Below the pieces are notes generated by a model, which worked only from the letters and a program-made list of their open reading frames with translations, was not told the origin of the DNA and searched no databases. Positions 28,477-37,472 of a DNA stretch of 64,000 nt are shown piece after piece. This DNA comes from Sporomusa acidovorans (GTDB lineage Bacteria > Bacillota > Negativicutes > Sporomusales > Sporomusaceae). The number at the start of each line of letters is the position of its first letter. The first letter of the stretch is position 1. The stretch is from assembly GCF_900101845.1 (NCBI RefSeq), contig NZ_FNAM01000006.1, positions 93,783 to 157,782 on the forward strand, given 5' to 3'. The translations under genes and the position numbers were made by a program.

Positions 28477-29478
28477 CTAGGCGCCTAAGGTGGCGACCAT
28501 AACGGCTTTAATGGTATGCAGACGGTTTTCGGCTTCGTCAAAGACGACGGAATGGCTGCCTTCGAAGACTTCATCGGTCACTTCCATGGCGGTTAAGCCG
28601 AATTTCTGATAGATGGCCTGTCCAATCGTGGTCTTGAGGTCATGAAAAGCGGGCAGGCAGTGTTCAAAGATCACACTGCCGTTGCCGGTCAGAGCCAGCA
28701 TGTCCGCATTTACCTGATAGGGCTTAAGCAGTTTGATCCGTTCTGCCCAGGCGGCCTCCGGCTCGCCCATGGACACCCAGACATCGGTATAGAGCACATC
28801 AGCCTGAGCCACACCGGCGGCGATATCGTCAGTAATGGTAATCCTGGCACCGCTGACAGCCGCCACTGCGCGGCACCTTTCCACCAGATCAGCCGCCGGG
28901 AACAGCGCTTGGGGCGATACGATACGGAAATCCATGCCCAGCTTGGCCGCCCCGATCATCAGCGCATTAGCCACATTGTTGCGGCCATCGCCGACGTAGG
29001 CGAACACCATATTGCCAAACGGCTTGTTGAGATGTTCCTGCGCCGTCAGAAAGTCGGCCAGCACCTGGGTCGGATGATCGGCGTCAGTGAGGCCGTTCCA
29101 TACCGGCACGCCCGAATAGGCGGCCAGTTCCTCGACAATGCCTTGGTCAAAACCCCGGTATTCAATACCGTCATACATTCGGCCCAGCACCCGGGCAGTG
29201 TCGGCGATGGACTCCTTTTTCCCCATCTGGCTGCCGGTCGGCCCCAGGTAGGTGACATGCGCCCCCTGGTCCAGCGCCGCCACTTCAAACGAGCAGCGCG
29301 TCCGGGTGGAATCTTTTTCAAACAGGATGACGATGTTTTTGCCCTTGAGACGGGGCTGTTCGGTCCCGGTGTATTTGACCCGTTTGAGTTCTTTGGCCAG
29401 GTTCAATAAGTACGTAATTTCTTTGGGTGAAAAATCCTGCAAGGTTAAAAAATTGCGGTTGCGCAAGTTAAAAGCCAC
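28477..29478 (-). CDS. arcB: Catabolic ornithine carbamoyltransferase
   Basis: 333 aa. Converts citrulline and phosphate to ornithine and carbamoyl phosphate in the deiminase pathway. Carbamoyl-phosphate motif STRTR (about 57-61), DHPTQ (about 133) and the ornithine-site Cys in HCLPAFHD (about 272) are all intact. GTG start with GGAG about 11 nt upstream. Sequence alone does not separate catabolic from anabolic OTC; the operon context decides for catabolic use. Confidence 0.96.
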   Translation of the reverse strand: MAFNLRNRNFLTLQDFSPKEITYLLNLAKELKRVKYTGTEQPRLKGKNIVILFEKDSTRTRCSFEVAALDQGAHVTYLGPTGSQMGKKESIADTARVLGRMYDGIEYRGFDQGIVEELAAYSGVPVWNGLTDADHPTQVLADFLTAQEHLNKPFGNMVFAYVGDGRNNVANALMIGAAKLGMDFRIVSPQALFPAADLVERCRAVAAVSGARITITDDIAAGVAQADVLYTDVWVSMGEPEAAWAERIKLLKPYQVNADMLALTGNGSVIFEHCLPAFHDLKTTIGQAIYQKFGLTAMEVTDEVFEGSHSVVFDEAENRLHTIKAVMVATLGA

Positions 29479-29509
29479 GATTTTTTTCTCTCCTCTATCT
29501 TTTTTGTGT

Positions 29510-30772
29510 TTATAAGTCGGCCCGCACCAGCGGCATGCTCATGCAGCGCGGGCCGCCCCGCCCCCGCGACAGTTCCGACGAGGGAATGACATGGAGCTTG
29601 ATGCCATACTCTTCTAAGATCCGGTTGGTGACATGGTTGCGGGCGTACACGACCACTTCGCCCGGCGCAATCGCCAAAGTATTGGCGCCGTCATTCCACT
29701 GCTCCCGGGCGGCGTGAATCTGATCGCCGCTGCCGCAGCGGATAAGGGTGACCTGGCGCTCCAGATATTTTTCCAGGATGTCTTCCAGCTTCAGGTTAAG
29801 TTTCTCAATCCTAATCCGTACATTCCCACCCCGTTCGGGGCATGGGCGCATTTCATACACGGTTAATGGACCCTCAATCTCGGAATGAATGGTAAATTTG
29901 TCGGTATCCACCATGGTGAACACGGTGTCCAGGTGCATAAACGCCCGGGAAGCCGGGATGTGAAAGGCCAGGACAGTCGCAAAAGAGGTATGGGCCGTGA
30001 ACAGTTTGCGGCAGACCTTTTCCACCGACGCCGAGTCGGTCCGCTGGGATATGCCGATCGCCAGTACCTTGTCGCTTAAAATAAGTTCGTCGCCGCCTTC
30101 GAGGGCGGTCGTCTCGTACCGGTCAAACCACAGTGGAATGTTGGCCGCCGCAAAGTGCGGATGATGCTTAAAAATATACTCGGCAAAGAGGGTTTCCCGG
30201 TTGCGCGTCTGGGTGCGCATATGGTTAAGGGTGATGCCGCCGCCAATGGTGGCAAACGGGTCGCGGGTAAAATACAGGTTGGGCATAGGGTCGCAGACAA
30301 AGGGATAGGAATCATTGACCTGCTCAAACAACGACTGCCCCTGGTAACAGGCCAGTTCCTCCCGCCGGACCCCGGCCATCATCTTGTCAATCATGGCCTG
30401 AGCGGGCAGTCCCAGAAGATAGTCGGTAAGCGCGTAGCTGAGGTTCTCATTTTCAACCCCGGCTTCCCGAATAAACTCACGGATGAACGCTTCTTTAACC
30501 TGCGCATCAGTCAGCGCCTCAGCGGCCAGTTGTTCCAGATACAGCACTTCCACGCCGTTGTCGGTTAACACCTGGGCAAAAGTATCGTGCTCCTGTCTCG
30601 CCACTTCCAGATAGGGAATATCGTCAAACAGCAGCCGTTCCAGCAAGTCCGGCGTTAAATTCTCCACTTCCTGCCCCGGCCGGTGCAGCAGCACCGATCG
30701 CAAGCGGCCGATTTCGGATGTGACGTGAAGACAGCTTGGGGCTGTCTCGCTTTTTCTTAGGGTATTATCCAT
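29510..30772 (-). CDS. arcA: Arginine deiminase
   Basis: 420-aa guanidino-modifying enzyme hydrolysing arginine to citrulline and ammonia. Conserved features: N-terminal [21 protein letters not shown] (about 174), EGGDEL (about 229), FMHLDTVFT (about 285) and the catalytic Cys in GGPRCMSMP close to the C terminus. First gene of the operon, with AAGGAGAGG before ATG. No clear ARG box could be assigned in the 180 bp upstream. Confidence 0.97.
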   Translation of the reverse strand: MDNTLRKSETAPSCLHVTSEIGRLRSVLLHRPGQEVENLTPDLLERLLFDDIPYLEVARQEHDTFAQVLTDNGVEVLYLEQLAAEALTDAQVKEAFIREFIREAGVENENLSYALTDYLLGLPAQAMIDKMMAGVRREELACYQGQSLFEQVNDSYPFVCDPMPNLYFTRDPFATIGGGITLNHMRTQTRNRETLFAEYIFKHHPHFAAANIPLWFDRYETTALEGGDELILSDKVLAIGISQRTDSASVEKVCRKLFTAHTSFATVLAFHIPASRAFMHLDTVFTMVDTDKFTIHSEIEGPLTVYEMRPCPERGGNVRIRIEKLNLKLEDILEKYLERQVTLIRCGSGDQIHAAREQWNDGANTLAIAPGEVVVYARNHVTNRILEEYGIKLHVIPSSELSRGRGGPRCMSMPLVRADL

Positions 30773-30951
30773 AGGGGTCCTCTCCTTTCAATATGGGGTA
30801 TAATTGTTAAGGTTCGTTTGTGAAGGGGGTTGGGCATGGGGTATTCTCTTACATTTTGTCGGAATAAAGTTGAAGATTATGGAAATCATTATTGGTATAA
30901 TTTAGGTATCAGGTTCTTCATACGTAGGAGAATCGCGCTGTTTCACTTGCT

Positions 30952-31155
30952 TCATTTTGAAGCCGTCAAGGTCAAAAAAATGCTCTCCGGAGATACCTTA
31001 AGGGCTTTAGCTATTCGTTTAGCCAGTCCGTAGTCAGGGTTTCTTACTCCATTTTCAATTAACCCGTAAAAACTACGGGAAATTCCTAATATCTTGGCAA
31101 TTTCAACTTGCGTAAGTCCAATATTCTCACGCGCAATAGCTAATTCTTTTCTCAA
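30952..31155 (-). CDS. Small XRE/Cro-CI type DNA-binding protein
   Basis: 67 aa consisting of a single helix-turn-helix domain (LTQVEIAKILGISRSFYGLIE quoted in part: TQVEIAKILGISRS). TTG start is supported by AAGGAGG 7 nt upstream. Lies upstream of arcA on the same strand and divergent from a second XRE gene at 31307, with 151 bp between them. It resembles small phage or mobile-element regulators; target unknown. Confidence 0.8.
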   Translation of the reverse strand: MRKELAIARENIGLTQVEIAKILGISRSFYGLIENGVRNPDYGLAKRIAKALKVSPESIFLTLTASK

Positions 31156-31306
31156 TTGAACACCTCCTTTGCTTCCCTTTGAAGCATATCCATATCTAAA
31201 TTATAATGCTTCATTTTGTAGCTGTCAATCATATCTGCAACATTTAGAAGCAAATTATTCTATTGCTACTGTCTGTAGCATATAATTATAGGTAGGAGTT
31301 GATTTT

Positions 31307-31687
31307 ATGTCTCTTGGTAAACGGCTCGCCGCTCTGCGCGATAGCAAGGACCTTACACAAAAACAATTAGCACAACTCACAAAAATCTCTCGCTCCCGCC
31401 TATCTCTATATGAAACAGATAAACGCGAACCGGATTTACAAACATTAAAACAACTTGCAGGTTTTTTTAACGTGTCTATTGACTATCTCGTTATTGGATA
31501 TGATTCCACTTCTCCCATACTTCAATTTGATACTATACCTAACGATTTGCTGGAATTTCTTAAACTAAAAAATGTCCGGTTCGGCAATAAAATACTGACT
31601 GAAGAAGACAAAGCCAAAATAAAGGCTTCGCTTGACATTATATTTTGGGATACAAAACAAAAAACAGACGAAAAATATCTTAAATGA
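31307..31687 (+). CDS. XRE-family transcriptional regulator
   Basis: 126 aa: N-terminal HTH (about 5-62; TQKQLAQLTKISRSRLSLYE) of the SinR/Cro type and a C-terminal region (70-126) with no assigned family. RBS TAGGAG before ATG. Divergent from the 67-aa XRE gene, like a lysogeny-type switch, but no phage genes accompany it. It is followed by its own terminator and marks the left edge of the AT-rich accessory stretch. Confidence 0.85.
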   Translation: MSLGKRLAALRDSKDLTQKQLAQLTKISRSRLSLYETDKREPDLQTLKQLAGFFNVSIDYLVIGYDSTSPILQFDTIPNDLLEFLKLKNVRFGNKILTEEDKAKIKASLDIIFWDTKQKTDEKYLK

Positions 31688-31706
31688 TTTTTTTCGTCTG
31701 TTTTTT
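31659..31706 (+). terminator. Terminator overlapping the end of the XRE gene
   Basis: Stem AAAAAACAGACGAAAAA / TTTTTCGTCTGTTTTTT (31659-31675 / 31690-31706), 17 bp, with the stop codon in the loop. Confidence 0.85.
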
Positions 31707-31896
31707 ATTATCCGAACCTGTTAAGCCAAGTAGATGGGACTGTATTCCTAAAATTTCTCTAACGGTTACAGGTTATAAATCGTCAATAGTCTTTTGAAAC
31801 TATTTGTCTCTTTTGTTGTTTGAAACGTTTAGTTTCTTTTATAATGAAAGCGAGGTGTTTATTTTGGATAATAATAAATCGCATAGAAGATACAAC

Positions 31897-32742
31897 GGGA
31901 CGGTTCTACTGTTTCCTACGCTTTAGCTACTACATTAAAAGTGATCCCAGTTATTCTTGCTATTTGTCTAACTGATATCCCGCCATTTTCTTTAAATTGC
32001 CTTAAATAATCGTCTCTTTTTTCTTTTTCCATAGTTAGTAATTCATTAGTTGATAAATTACCCAACACTTGCTTCACAATTTGTTTTGCTTCTTCATCAG
32101 TTAATCTGCATCTTCTTTTCAATTCAAGAATATCTTCTCCGTTCTCATCCATATATTCTGCAAATAATTCTCTTGCTTTTTTAGGGTTTGATGAGAATAT
32201 CTCGAGAACAAAGTTTATATCTGTTATAGTAGGATGCCCTATATATTCAGCATAACTGCTCCATGGGTACTTGCCCATGGAAGTTGTGATATTTGCTTTA
32301 ATAGGATTTTGGTGTATGTATCGTATTACCGACAATAAATAACTATCATCTTCAATAACTTGACTTTTATATCGATCTTGAAATAAATGGCCAGTACGTT
32401 TGTATTTCAGATTATACCAATAAACATAGCTTACTCCGATTCGCTTCATTAGCTTTTCTATTGGCTCATCGTTTTCTTTTAAAATTAGATGGACATGATT
32501 ATCCATTAGACAATAGGCAAAAATGTTAAATCCGCATTTTTGCTTATAATTCTTTACAGTATCTATAAATTTAATTCTATCTTCATCGTCCTCAAAAATT
32601 GTTTGTCTATTTATTCCTCTTATCATTATATGGTATATTCCGCTATTACTTTTCTTCCGGGCAGTTCGTGGCATTTTTCTCACCTGCTTTATGTCTTTTT
32701 CATATAATAGCATTTATTTACAGGAAACAAAAGAACCGTCCC
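31897..32742 (-). mobile_element. RAYT/REP-type element: Y1 transposase between 21-bp inverted repeats
   Basis: GGGACGGTTCTACTGTTTCCT (positions 31897-31917) at one side and the reverse complement (32722-32742) at the other match at 19 of 21 bases. They enclose one Y1-type transposase gene, whose stop codon lies inside the left repeat. The same GGGACGG core recurs as palindromes elsewhere in the window, the arrangement expected of a RAYT and its REP sequences. Confidence 0.7.
31916..32674 (-). CDS. REP-associated tyrosine transposase (Y1_Tnp, RAYT-like)
   Basis: 252-aa HUH nuclease of the IS200/IS605-related RAYT family. The HUH motif is in MDNHVHLIL (about 62-70) and the likely nucleophile Tyr lies in DDSYLLSVIRYIHQNP. 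N terminus MPRTARKKSNSGIYHI is typical. The C-terminal 100 aa include a helix-turn-helix-like stretch (ISVRQIARITGI), probably for recognising its palindromic DNA. ATG at 32674 has AGGTGA 5 nt upstream. Flanked by inverted repeats; it looks intact. Confidence 0.88.
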   Translation of the reverse strand: MPRTARKKSNSGIYHIMIRGINRQTIFEDDEDRIKFIDTVKNYKQKCGFNIFAYCLMDNHVHLILKENDEPIEKLMKRIGVSYVYWYNLKYKRTGHLFQDRYKSQVIEDDSYLLSVIRYIHQNPIKANITTSMGKYPWSSYAEYIGHPTITDINFVLEIFSSNPKKARELFAEYMDENGEDILELKRRCRLTDEEAKQIVKQVLGNLSTNELLTMEKEKRDDYLRQFKENGGISVRQIARITGITFNVVAKA

Positions 32743-32835
32743 TCTGTTTCAGAACTTTTTTAATTGATTCCAGGTAAATAATGGTATAAAATTCAAAGTG
32801 TTTAATCAAAAAATATATGAAGAAGGTATTATTTA

Positions 32836-34290
32836 ATGCAATTACTCGGTTTTAACAAGAATGCTATATGCAAGCAGCGCTATTGGGCTAAATGGTCTAA
32901 GTTACTGGACTGTGTTTTCGCGACTGTTACGAGTGGATTATCTTTCTTCCTATCCGTAGAGTCTTGGTATTTTTCGTGGATTGCATTATTTATACTCTGT
33001 ATATATTCATTGAGAAAATCAGTGTTTCTTACGTTTATTGTTGGATTTACATCGTATATGTTGGGAGCGGCGAATCCTCATGCCGTACTGCCTATATTTA
33101 TATACTGGCCGTTTATTACTTTTAACGCAATTGCAGTTGCAAGTGTACTTGTTGTTTTTCGCCTTATTGCGGATAAATGGAAAGGGTGGGATACGAGTGT
33201 CATTTTTGCAAGTGGCTTAACTGCACAAGAATTTATTTTCTCCTTATTCTCTCCACATGGAACAGTAAGCAGTATTGCTTATACGCAGGTATCTAACTTG
33301 CCAATTATCCAAATTGCTTCCATCACAGGTATTTGGGGTATTACTTTTTTGATGGCCATTACTACTGCAAATATAGCTTTATTTTATCGTTACCCGCAAA
33401 ATCGCAGAATAAAAGCAAATTTGATTCCAATAAGTCTATTGATAGTAACAGTTTTATTTGGATTTTACCGTTTGAATATGCCATTGGAAGGGGAAAAAAT
33501 AAAGATTGGGATTGCTGCGATATCAACTAATTTAGAACAATATTTGGCAGTATCGGCAAACAAGGATAAACAGCAAGTTAACCAAACTATTGAACGGTAT
33601 ATTCAAAAAGTTAATTTGCTTGCGCAGTCTGGAGCTGAAGTTGTTTTGTTGCCGGAAAAAATTATTAATTTAGATGGTCATGATAAAAATTTACAATACT
33701 TTAGTGATATGGTCCAGAAGAATAAAATTAGTTTAATTTTGGGAGTAACTAGTAAAGACGGTAATAAACTATATAATTCTGCCTACGTTTTTTCTCATGA
33801 AGGAGAAGAGATTTTTCAATATAATAAAAAACATCTTCAACCTACTTATGAAAGTAGGTATACTCCGGGGAATTCATTAGGAGTTATGAATAAATGGGGC
33901 ATTGAAATTTGCAAAGATATGGATTTTATTCAACCAACATTAGAGTATAGTCAACGGGGTGTAAATATTGTTTTCATTCCTGCCCTGGATTTCCATGATG
34001 ATAGTTGGAGTCATGCACGTGTTGCAATAATGCGTGGAGTTGAGGGGGATTTTGCAGTAGCCCGAGCCGGGCAGTGGGGATTATTAACTCTAAGCGATAG
34101 TAGAGGGCGTATTCTAAAGAGCGTATCTTGTGATATAGGGCAGGACAAAGCAGATATCATGGGGGAAGTACCGCTGGGGACAGGAAATTCAATTTACAGT
34201 AAAATTGGTTACAGTTTTGGCTGGATGTGCGGACTAACTTTTATTATATTAAGTACGGTATTATTGTTTGTAAAACCTACTAAAAATTAA
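32836..34290 (+). CDS. Apolipoprotein N-acyltransferase-like protein (Lnt/nitrilase superfamily)
   Basis: 484 aa. The N-terminal 210 aa hold about seven TM helices; the rest is a carbon-nitrogen hydrolase domain with the triad Glu in LLPEKI, Lys in YNKKHL and Cys in IEICKDMDF, followed by a final TM helix. Lnt adds the third acyl chain to lipoproteins in diderm bacteria. Identity with Lnt is low in several stretches, so it may be a divergent paralogue acting on another acceptor. Single gene, RBS GAAGG, in an AT-rich setting next to the transposase. Confidence 0.78.
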   Translation: MQLLGFNKNAICKQRYWAKWSKLLDCVFATVTSGLSFFLSVESWYFSWIALFILCIYSLRKSVFLTFIVGFTSYMLGAANPHAVLPIFIYWPFITFNAIAVASVLVVFRLIADKWKGWDTSVIFASGLTAQEFIFSLFSPHGTVSSIAYTQVSNLPIIQIASITGIWGITFLMAITTANIALFYRYPQNRRIKANLIPISLLIVTVLFGFYRLNMPLEGEKIKIGIAAISTNLEQYLAVSANKDKQQVNQTIERYIQKVNLLAQSGAEVVLLPEKIINLDGHDKNLQYFSDMVQKNKISLILGVTSKDGNKLYNSAYVFSHEGEEIFQYNKKHLQPTYESRYTPGNSLGVMNKWGIEICKDMDFIQPTLEYSQRGVNIVFIPALDFHDDSWSHARVAIMRGVEGDFAVARAGQWGLLTLSDSRGRILKSVSCDIGQDKADIMGEVPLGTGNSIYSKIGYSFGWMCGLTFIILSTVLLFVKPTKN

Positions 34291-34318
34291 TTTGGAACTT
34301 TATCACAAAAAATGGCTC

Positions 34319-34355
34319 GAGTCTCCCGGGCGCACCATTTAGAGCAGGGAGACTC
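34319..34355 (-). terminator. Hairpin between the Lnt-like and WG-repeat genes
   Basis: 9-bp stem GAGTCTCCC / GGGAGACTC with a 19-nt loop. On the minus strand it is followed by CCATTTTTTG, fitting a terminator for the WG-repeat gene. Confidence 0.6.
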
Positions 34356-34428
34356 AAGGGTAGTAGAGGGTTTGAAGATACTGCTAGACCCGGTCACGTC
34401 TTTACTGCTAGCGCCATTGGTTTTATCT

Positions 34429-35478
34429 CTATTTCGTCAATTGCCACTTCACACTTCCACTTTTATCAATATACCCGAAACTAATACCTTGATAGTTATC
34501 TTCGCTAAATCCTGGGCTCTGATCGCATATTCGCGCAAGACCATTTCTAAAATCATCAGCATAATCAAATACTGGCTCAATCACCATTTTTCCCGCCTTG
34601 TCGATAAATCCATATTTCCCCTTTTCAATCACTTTGAAAGGATTAAGTTGAATTTTTTCTCCGACTTCTACTCGGGCAAGACCTTCCGAAAAGCTATATG
34701 TCCAACTATATTGGGGCGGAATGGCAAAATTACCCTGATGGTCAATAAAGCCGCTTTGCCCTAAAGCGATTGTGACCGGAGCCAGCCCTTCGGAAAATTC
34801 CCTAGCAGTAAAATATTTTGCTGCAATCACATATTGACCTGTTTTATCAATGTATCCCCAGCGCGAGCCCGTTGCCGCAGAAGATACGGGAGCCACCCCC
34901 TCCTTGAAGTTCCCTGCTGACTTGAATTGACAATCAATAACTACATTTCCGGCTTTATCGATATAGCCGTATTTGACATTATGCAATTTTTCCAAGAATG
35001 TGTTGCCTTCACGTATTGCGACAACCGCCAAGTCTTCGGAAAAATTTTCAGCGGCATCGAACTTGAGCGGAATTACCAGTTGATTTTTGTCAATATAACC
35101 GTATTTGGCTCTCTGCCTCACGACAGCCAGCCCCTCCGAGAATTCATTAATTTCATCAACATTTTTCCATGTACCGATTACTTTCCCTTTTGTGTTTATA
35201 ATGCCCCAAATCCCCTCCTGAATCTTAACAGGGGCCACCCCTTCTGCAAATTGCTTTGCTTGCAGGTAAATAGGTTTTATGACAACATTACCATTTCCAT
35301 CAATATATCCGTATTTGCCATCTTGTTTGATAATGTAAAGCTTATCGGAATCAGTTGCATTTGTCGAGACATTGCTGGCATGTGCATTTGCCAAGAACAA
35401 AATTGCCAAAAATAGTGAAAATAAAGCGCTATAGTATTGCCTTTTTCTTTTTCTGAACGAACTGAAAGTTGTAAACAA
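34429..35478 (-). CDS. Exported WG-repeat (KWGYID-type) protein
   Basis: 349 aa with an N-terminal signal/anchor (residues 14-34) and seven or so WG repeats of about 45 aa, each with a core like KYGYIDKAGNVVI and a following FSEGLAPV. Such repeats form beta-rich scaffolds in secreted proteins of unknown role. The repeat-to-repeat similarity is clear and the frame is clean. Stands alone between a terminator hairpin and the first MITE-like repeat copy. Confidence 0.88.
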   Translation of the reverse strand: MFTTFSSFRKRKRQYYSALFSLFLAILFLANAHASNVSTNATDSDKLYIIKQDGKYGYIDGNGNVVIKPIYLQAKQFAEGVAPVKIQEGIWGIINTKGKVIGTWKNVDEINEFSEGLAVVRQRAKYGYIDKNQLVIPLKFDAAENFSEDLAVVAIREGNTFLEKLHNVKYGYIDKAGNVVIDCQFKSAGNFKEGVAPVSSAATGSRWGYIDKTGQYVIAAKYFTAREFSEGLAPVTIALGQSGFIDHQGNFAIPPQYSWTYSFSEGLARVEVGEKIQLNPFKVIEKGKYGFIDKAGKMVIEPVFDYADDFRNGLARICDQSPGFSEDNYQGISFGYIDKSGSVKWQLTK

Positions 35479-35570
35479 TTCACAGTCCTCCTTCTTTTTC
35501 CCTTGTTACAAAAATTAGCTAAATACTTTCTTTATCCTGCAATACTAATTAGAAGACTCTTGGGGACGAT

Positions 35571-35724
35571 TCGAAACCACTGAAAAAGTACCTATTTTTA
35601 ATTTTTCTGGGGTACTAAAAGGTTATATCGAAGCAAAAAACAGCCGTTATATGCCGTTTAAATGGCTCAAAAGCCTTTGCTTTGCTTATAAATTTTTGGG
35701 GGCTGATTTTTTCAGTGGTTTCGG
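35571..35724. repeat. MITE-like repeat, copy 1
   Basis: About 154 bp with perfect 16-bp terminal inverted repeats (CGAAACCACTGAAAAA and its complement). It shares its whole length, with scattered changes, with copy 2 at 38111-38266, including the internal stretch GCCGTTTAAATGGCTCAAAA. No coding capacity. Preceded by GGGGACGATT, as copy 2 is by GGGGACGTT. It sits in the otherwise gene-free interval 35479-36063. Confidence 0.75.
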
Positions 35725-36063
35725 ACGTTATTTTTGCTTCTCTTTACTTACACCTGAAGGGACAGGGGACGAAGTTACTGACATTTTAGCAATGATTAAT
35801 TTGGGAATGGCTTTTTACGAACGAAAAAGATGCTGCTCTGCACCGTCGTCACTCAAAGTCCCTCATGGTGATATCAGGGGCATGATACCGCCGGTAGTAG
35901 TGGGTATGTGATAGTTTGGTCAAAGCCCATCGAAAAGCCTTCATCCTCAACAACGTATGCAAAAACCAATAGGGCTAAAAATGAATATTTTATCAAAATT
36001 ACGGATTATGTAATCACTTATTCTCAGTGTAATGAATATTATGTTAATAAAGGAGGGGTACTA

Positions 36064-36465
36064 TTGAGTGAAGAAAATCAAAGGCAAAATTATTATGTAG
36101 TACCTGCTTACGAAAGCACAGATCACAATCATGCATTTATCACGATCGCGGATGCAGCCCGTAATCACCAACACGGAATTCTGGGAACAACTAGTCCGGC
36201 AATCTATTCAGGCTGTAGCCACATTCATAGTATCTGCGTTCTAACTACTTCTGATCCGAAAGACGGACCCATTCATTGGCACGTAGTTGATGTGGTAACA
36301 GGGCCAGCGATTGAAGTGAAAGGCGATGAGCATACCCATCAATTCTACGGCGAAACAAAGATTACTCTTGAGCATGCACACCGGTTTAACAGTACGACAG
36401 TCACTGCGCCAGATCAAGAGAAAAATGATCACAACCATAAGGACTGTAAGTGCAAAAATGGTTAG
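36064..36465 (+). CDS. ymaF: YmaF-family histidine-rich protein
   Basis: 133 aa from a TTG start with GGAGGGG 5 nt upstream. His-rich throughout in paired HxH motifs (DHNHAF, NHQHGI, CSHIHSI, HWHVVD, EHTHQF, EHAHRF, DHNHKD) plus VTGPAI, the pattern of the YmaF family known from Bacillus. Probably metal-binding; no established function. The frame is open 52 codons further upstream but that part has no RBS and unconvincing sequence. Confidence 0.82.
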   Translation: MSEENQRQNYYVVPAYESTDHNHAFITIADAARNHQHGILGTTSPAIYSGCSHIHSICVLTTSDPKDGPIHWHVVDVVTGPAIEVKGDEHTHQFYGETKITLEHAHRFNSTTVTAPDQEKNDHNHKDCKCKNG

Positions 36466-36470
36466 TGACA

Positions 36471-36491
36471 AAGCTCCTTTTTTGGGAGCTT
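36471..36491 (+). terminator. Short hairpin after ymaF
   Basis: 7-bp stem AAGCTCC / GGAGCTT with T-rich loop; no T run follows, so a weak terminator at best. Confidence 0.4.
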
Positions 36492-36543
36492 ATCATCTGT
36501 CTAGTAGTCAAATCGCAGACTCAAAGAGTCCCTGTTTTTTAGT

Positions 36544-36732
36544 CTAAGACTCGTGGGGACGGCTCTTTAAAAGCTCATCTTCTGCCTGGCAACTCTGTTT
36601 ATAGTACCAATCGCGAACCATTTTTTCGATTTCTGTGTCACTCCCAGTAGCTTTTAAAGGGTAGACCGCGATTAATTTTTTTGAAGCCTTGTCTCTCAGG
36701 CCAATTTTTTCTGCATCCTCAAATTTCCCCAT
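36544..36732 (-). CDS. Small hypothetical protein, 62 aa
   Basis: ATG at 36732 with GGAGG 8 nt upstream gives a soluble, charged protein (start MGKFEDAEKIGLRDK, later TGSDTEIEKMVRDWYYKQ). The longer frame upstream lacks an RBS. No family recognised. Its end runs through a GGGGACGG palindrome-type sequence (36555-36567), so the last residues may come from the repeat rather than from the original gene. Confidence 0.5.
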   Translation of the reverse strand: MGKFEDAEKIGLRDKASKKLIAVYPLKATGSDTEIEKMVRDWYYKQSCQAEDELLKSRPHES

Positions 36733-36926
36733 TTTAAATCCCTCCCAATAATGTACTATCCAACAGCAATACTTGATAAATTTATTGCCAATTCTTTGAA
36801 AGCCAGCTTCAAACGGTTTGAGCCTAGGCTTGCATAAAAAGGACTTCAACATTCCCTGCACGTCAGAGCATCGTAAGGAAAAATGAAGCCATTTGTCACG
36901 TTTTATGACTAAATGCTGCTAACGCA

Positions 36927-37241
36927 TTACATGGACTGAGCAAATTCTATAGCACCAGCGAGTACACTCTCCAGCTCAGTATTGGTCGATAATTCTGCAT
37001 AGATACGGATAATGGGCTCTGTCCCCGATGCCCGGAAAATCAACCAGCCGCTTTCAAGTTCCAGCTTACAGCCATCGGTACATTGCACAGACAGTACTTT
37101 GCTGGTACCAATCGACGCCGGTGGCGTTAGCGCTAAGCTCGCCAGCAGTGCTCTCTTCTGCCGGTCAGCTAAATGCAAATCCCGCCGGCCAGGAAAAGCC
37201 AGGGGACGGTGGTATTGTCTTCCTTTCCCTGTGTTCTCCAC
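36927..37241 (-). pseudogene. 3' fragment of a phosphohexomutase gene
   Basis: About 95 codons corresponding to the C-terminal domain of alpha-D-phosphohexomutases (phosphogluco/phosphomannomutase). It contains RRDLHLADRQK and the phosphate-binding motif FRASGTEPIIRIYAE. The three upstream domains, with the catalytic phosphoserine and metal site, are missing. Directly upstream on the same strand lies a 5' fragment of a DUF362 gene, so a deletion probably joined the two. Confidence 0.8.
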
Positions 37242-37260
37242 TTACAAAAATAGTGACTAC

Positions 37261-37446
37261 TCATGGATGGGTGGTTACACATTTACCTTTGTCCACCCCT
37301 TCGAGCAGGTTAGGCTTTACTAATACTCTATCGCCAGGCTGAACAAACTGCGACATCCCGCCAAATTCAGTCATTATTTCTGCCATTGCCTGCTCGACGA
37401 CTTGTGGATCGTAGGAATCGGCTTTTACTACCGCTACTTTTGTCAT
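37261..37446 (-). pseudogene. 5' fragment of a DUF362-family gene
   Basis: 61 codons from an ATG with GGGAAG upstream, starting MTKVAVVKADSYD and containing VLVKPNLLEG and CVTTHP, the start of DUF362 proteins (often fused to 4Fe-4S ferredoxin domains). The frame stops right after THP, where intact proteins continue for more than 200 residues. The break is next to the phosphohexomutase fragment. Confidence 0.75.
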
Positions 37447-37472
37447 ATAATCACTTCCCATTCGTTACTACA

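Noticed and set aside
30773..30951. ARG box upstream of arcA
   Set aside because: No sequence in this interval matched the ArgR consensus well enough.
35651..35911. 86-codon open frame on the plus strand
   Set aside because: Its first third lies inside the MITE-like repeat and it has no RBS; the sequence is not protein-like.
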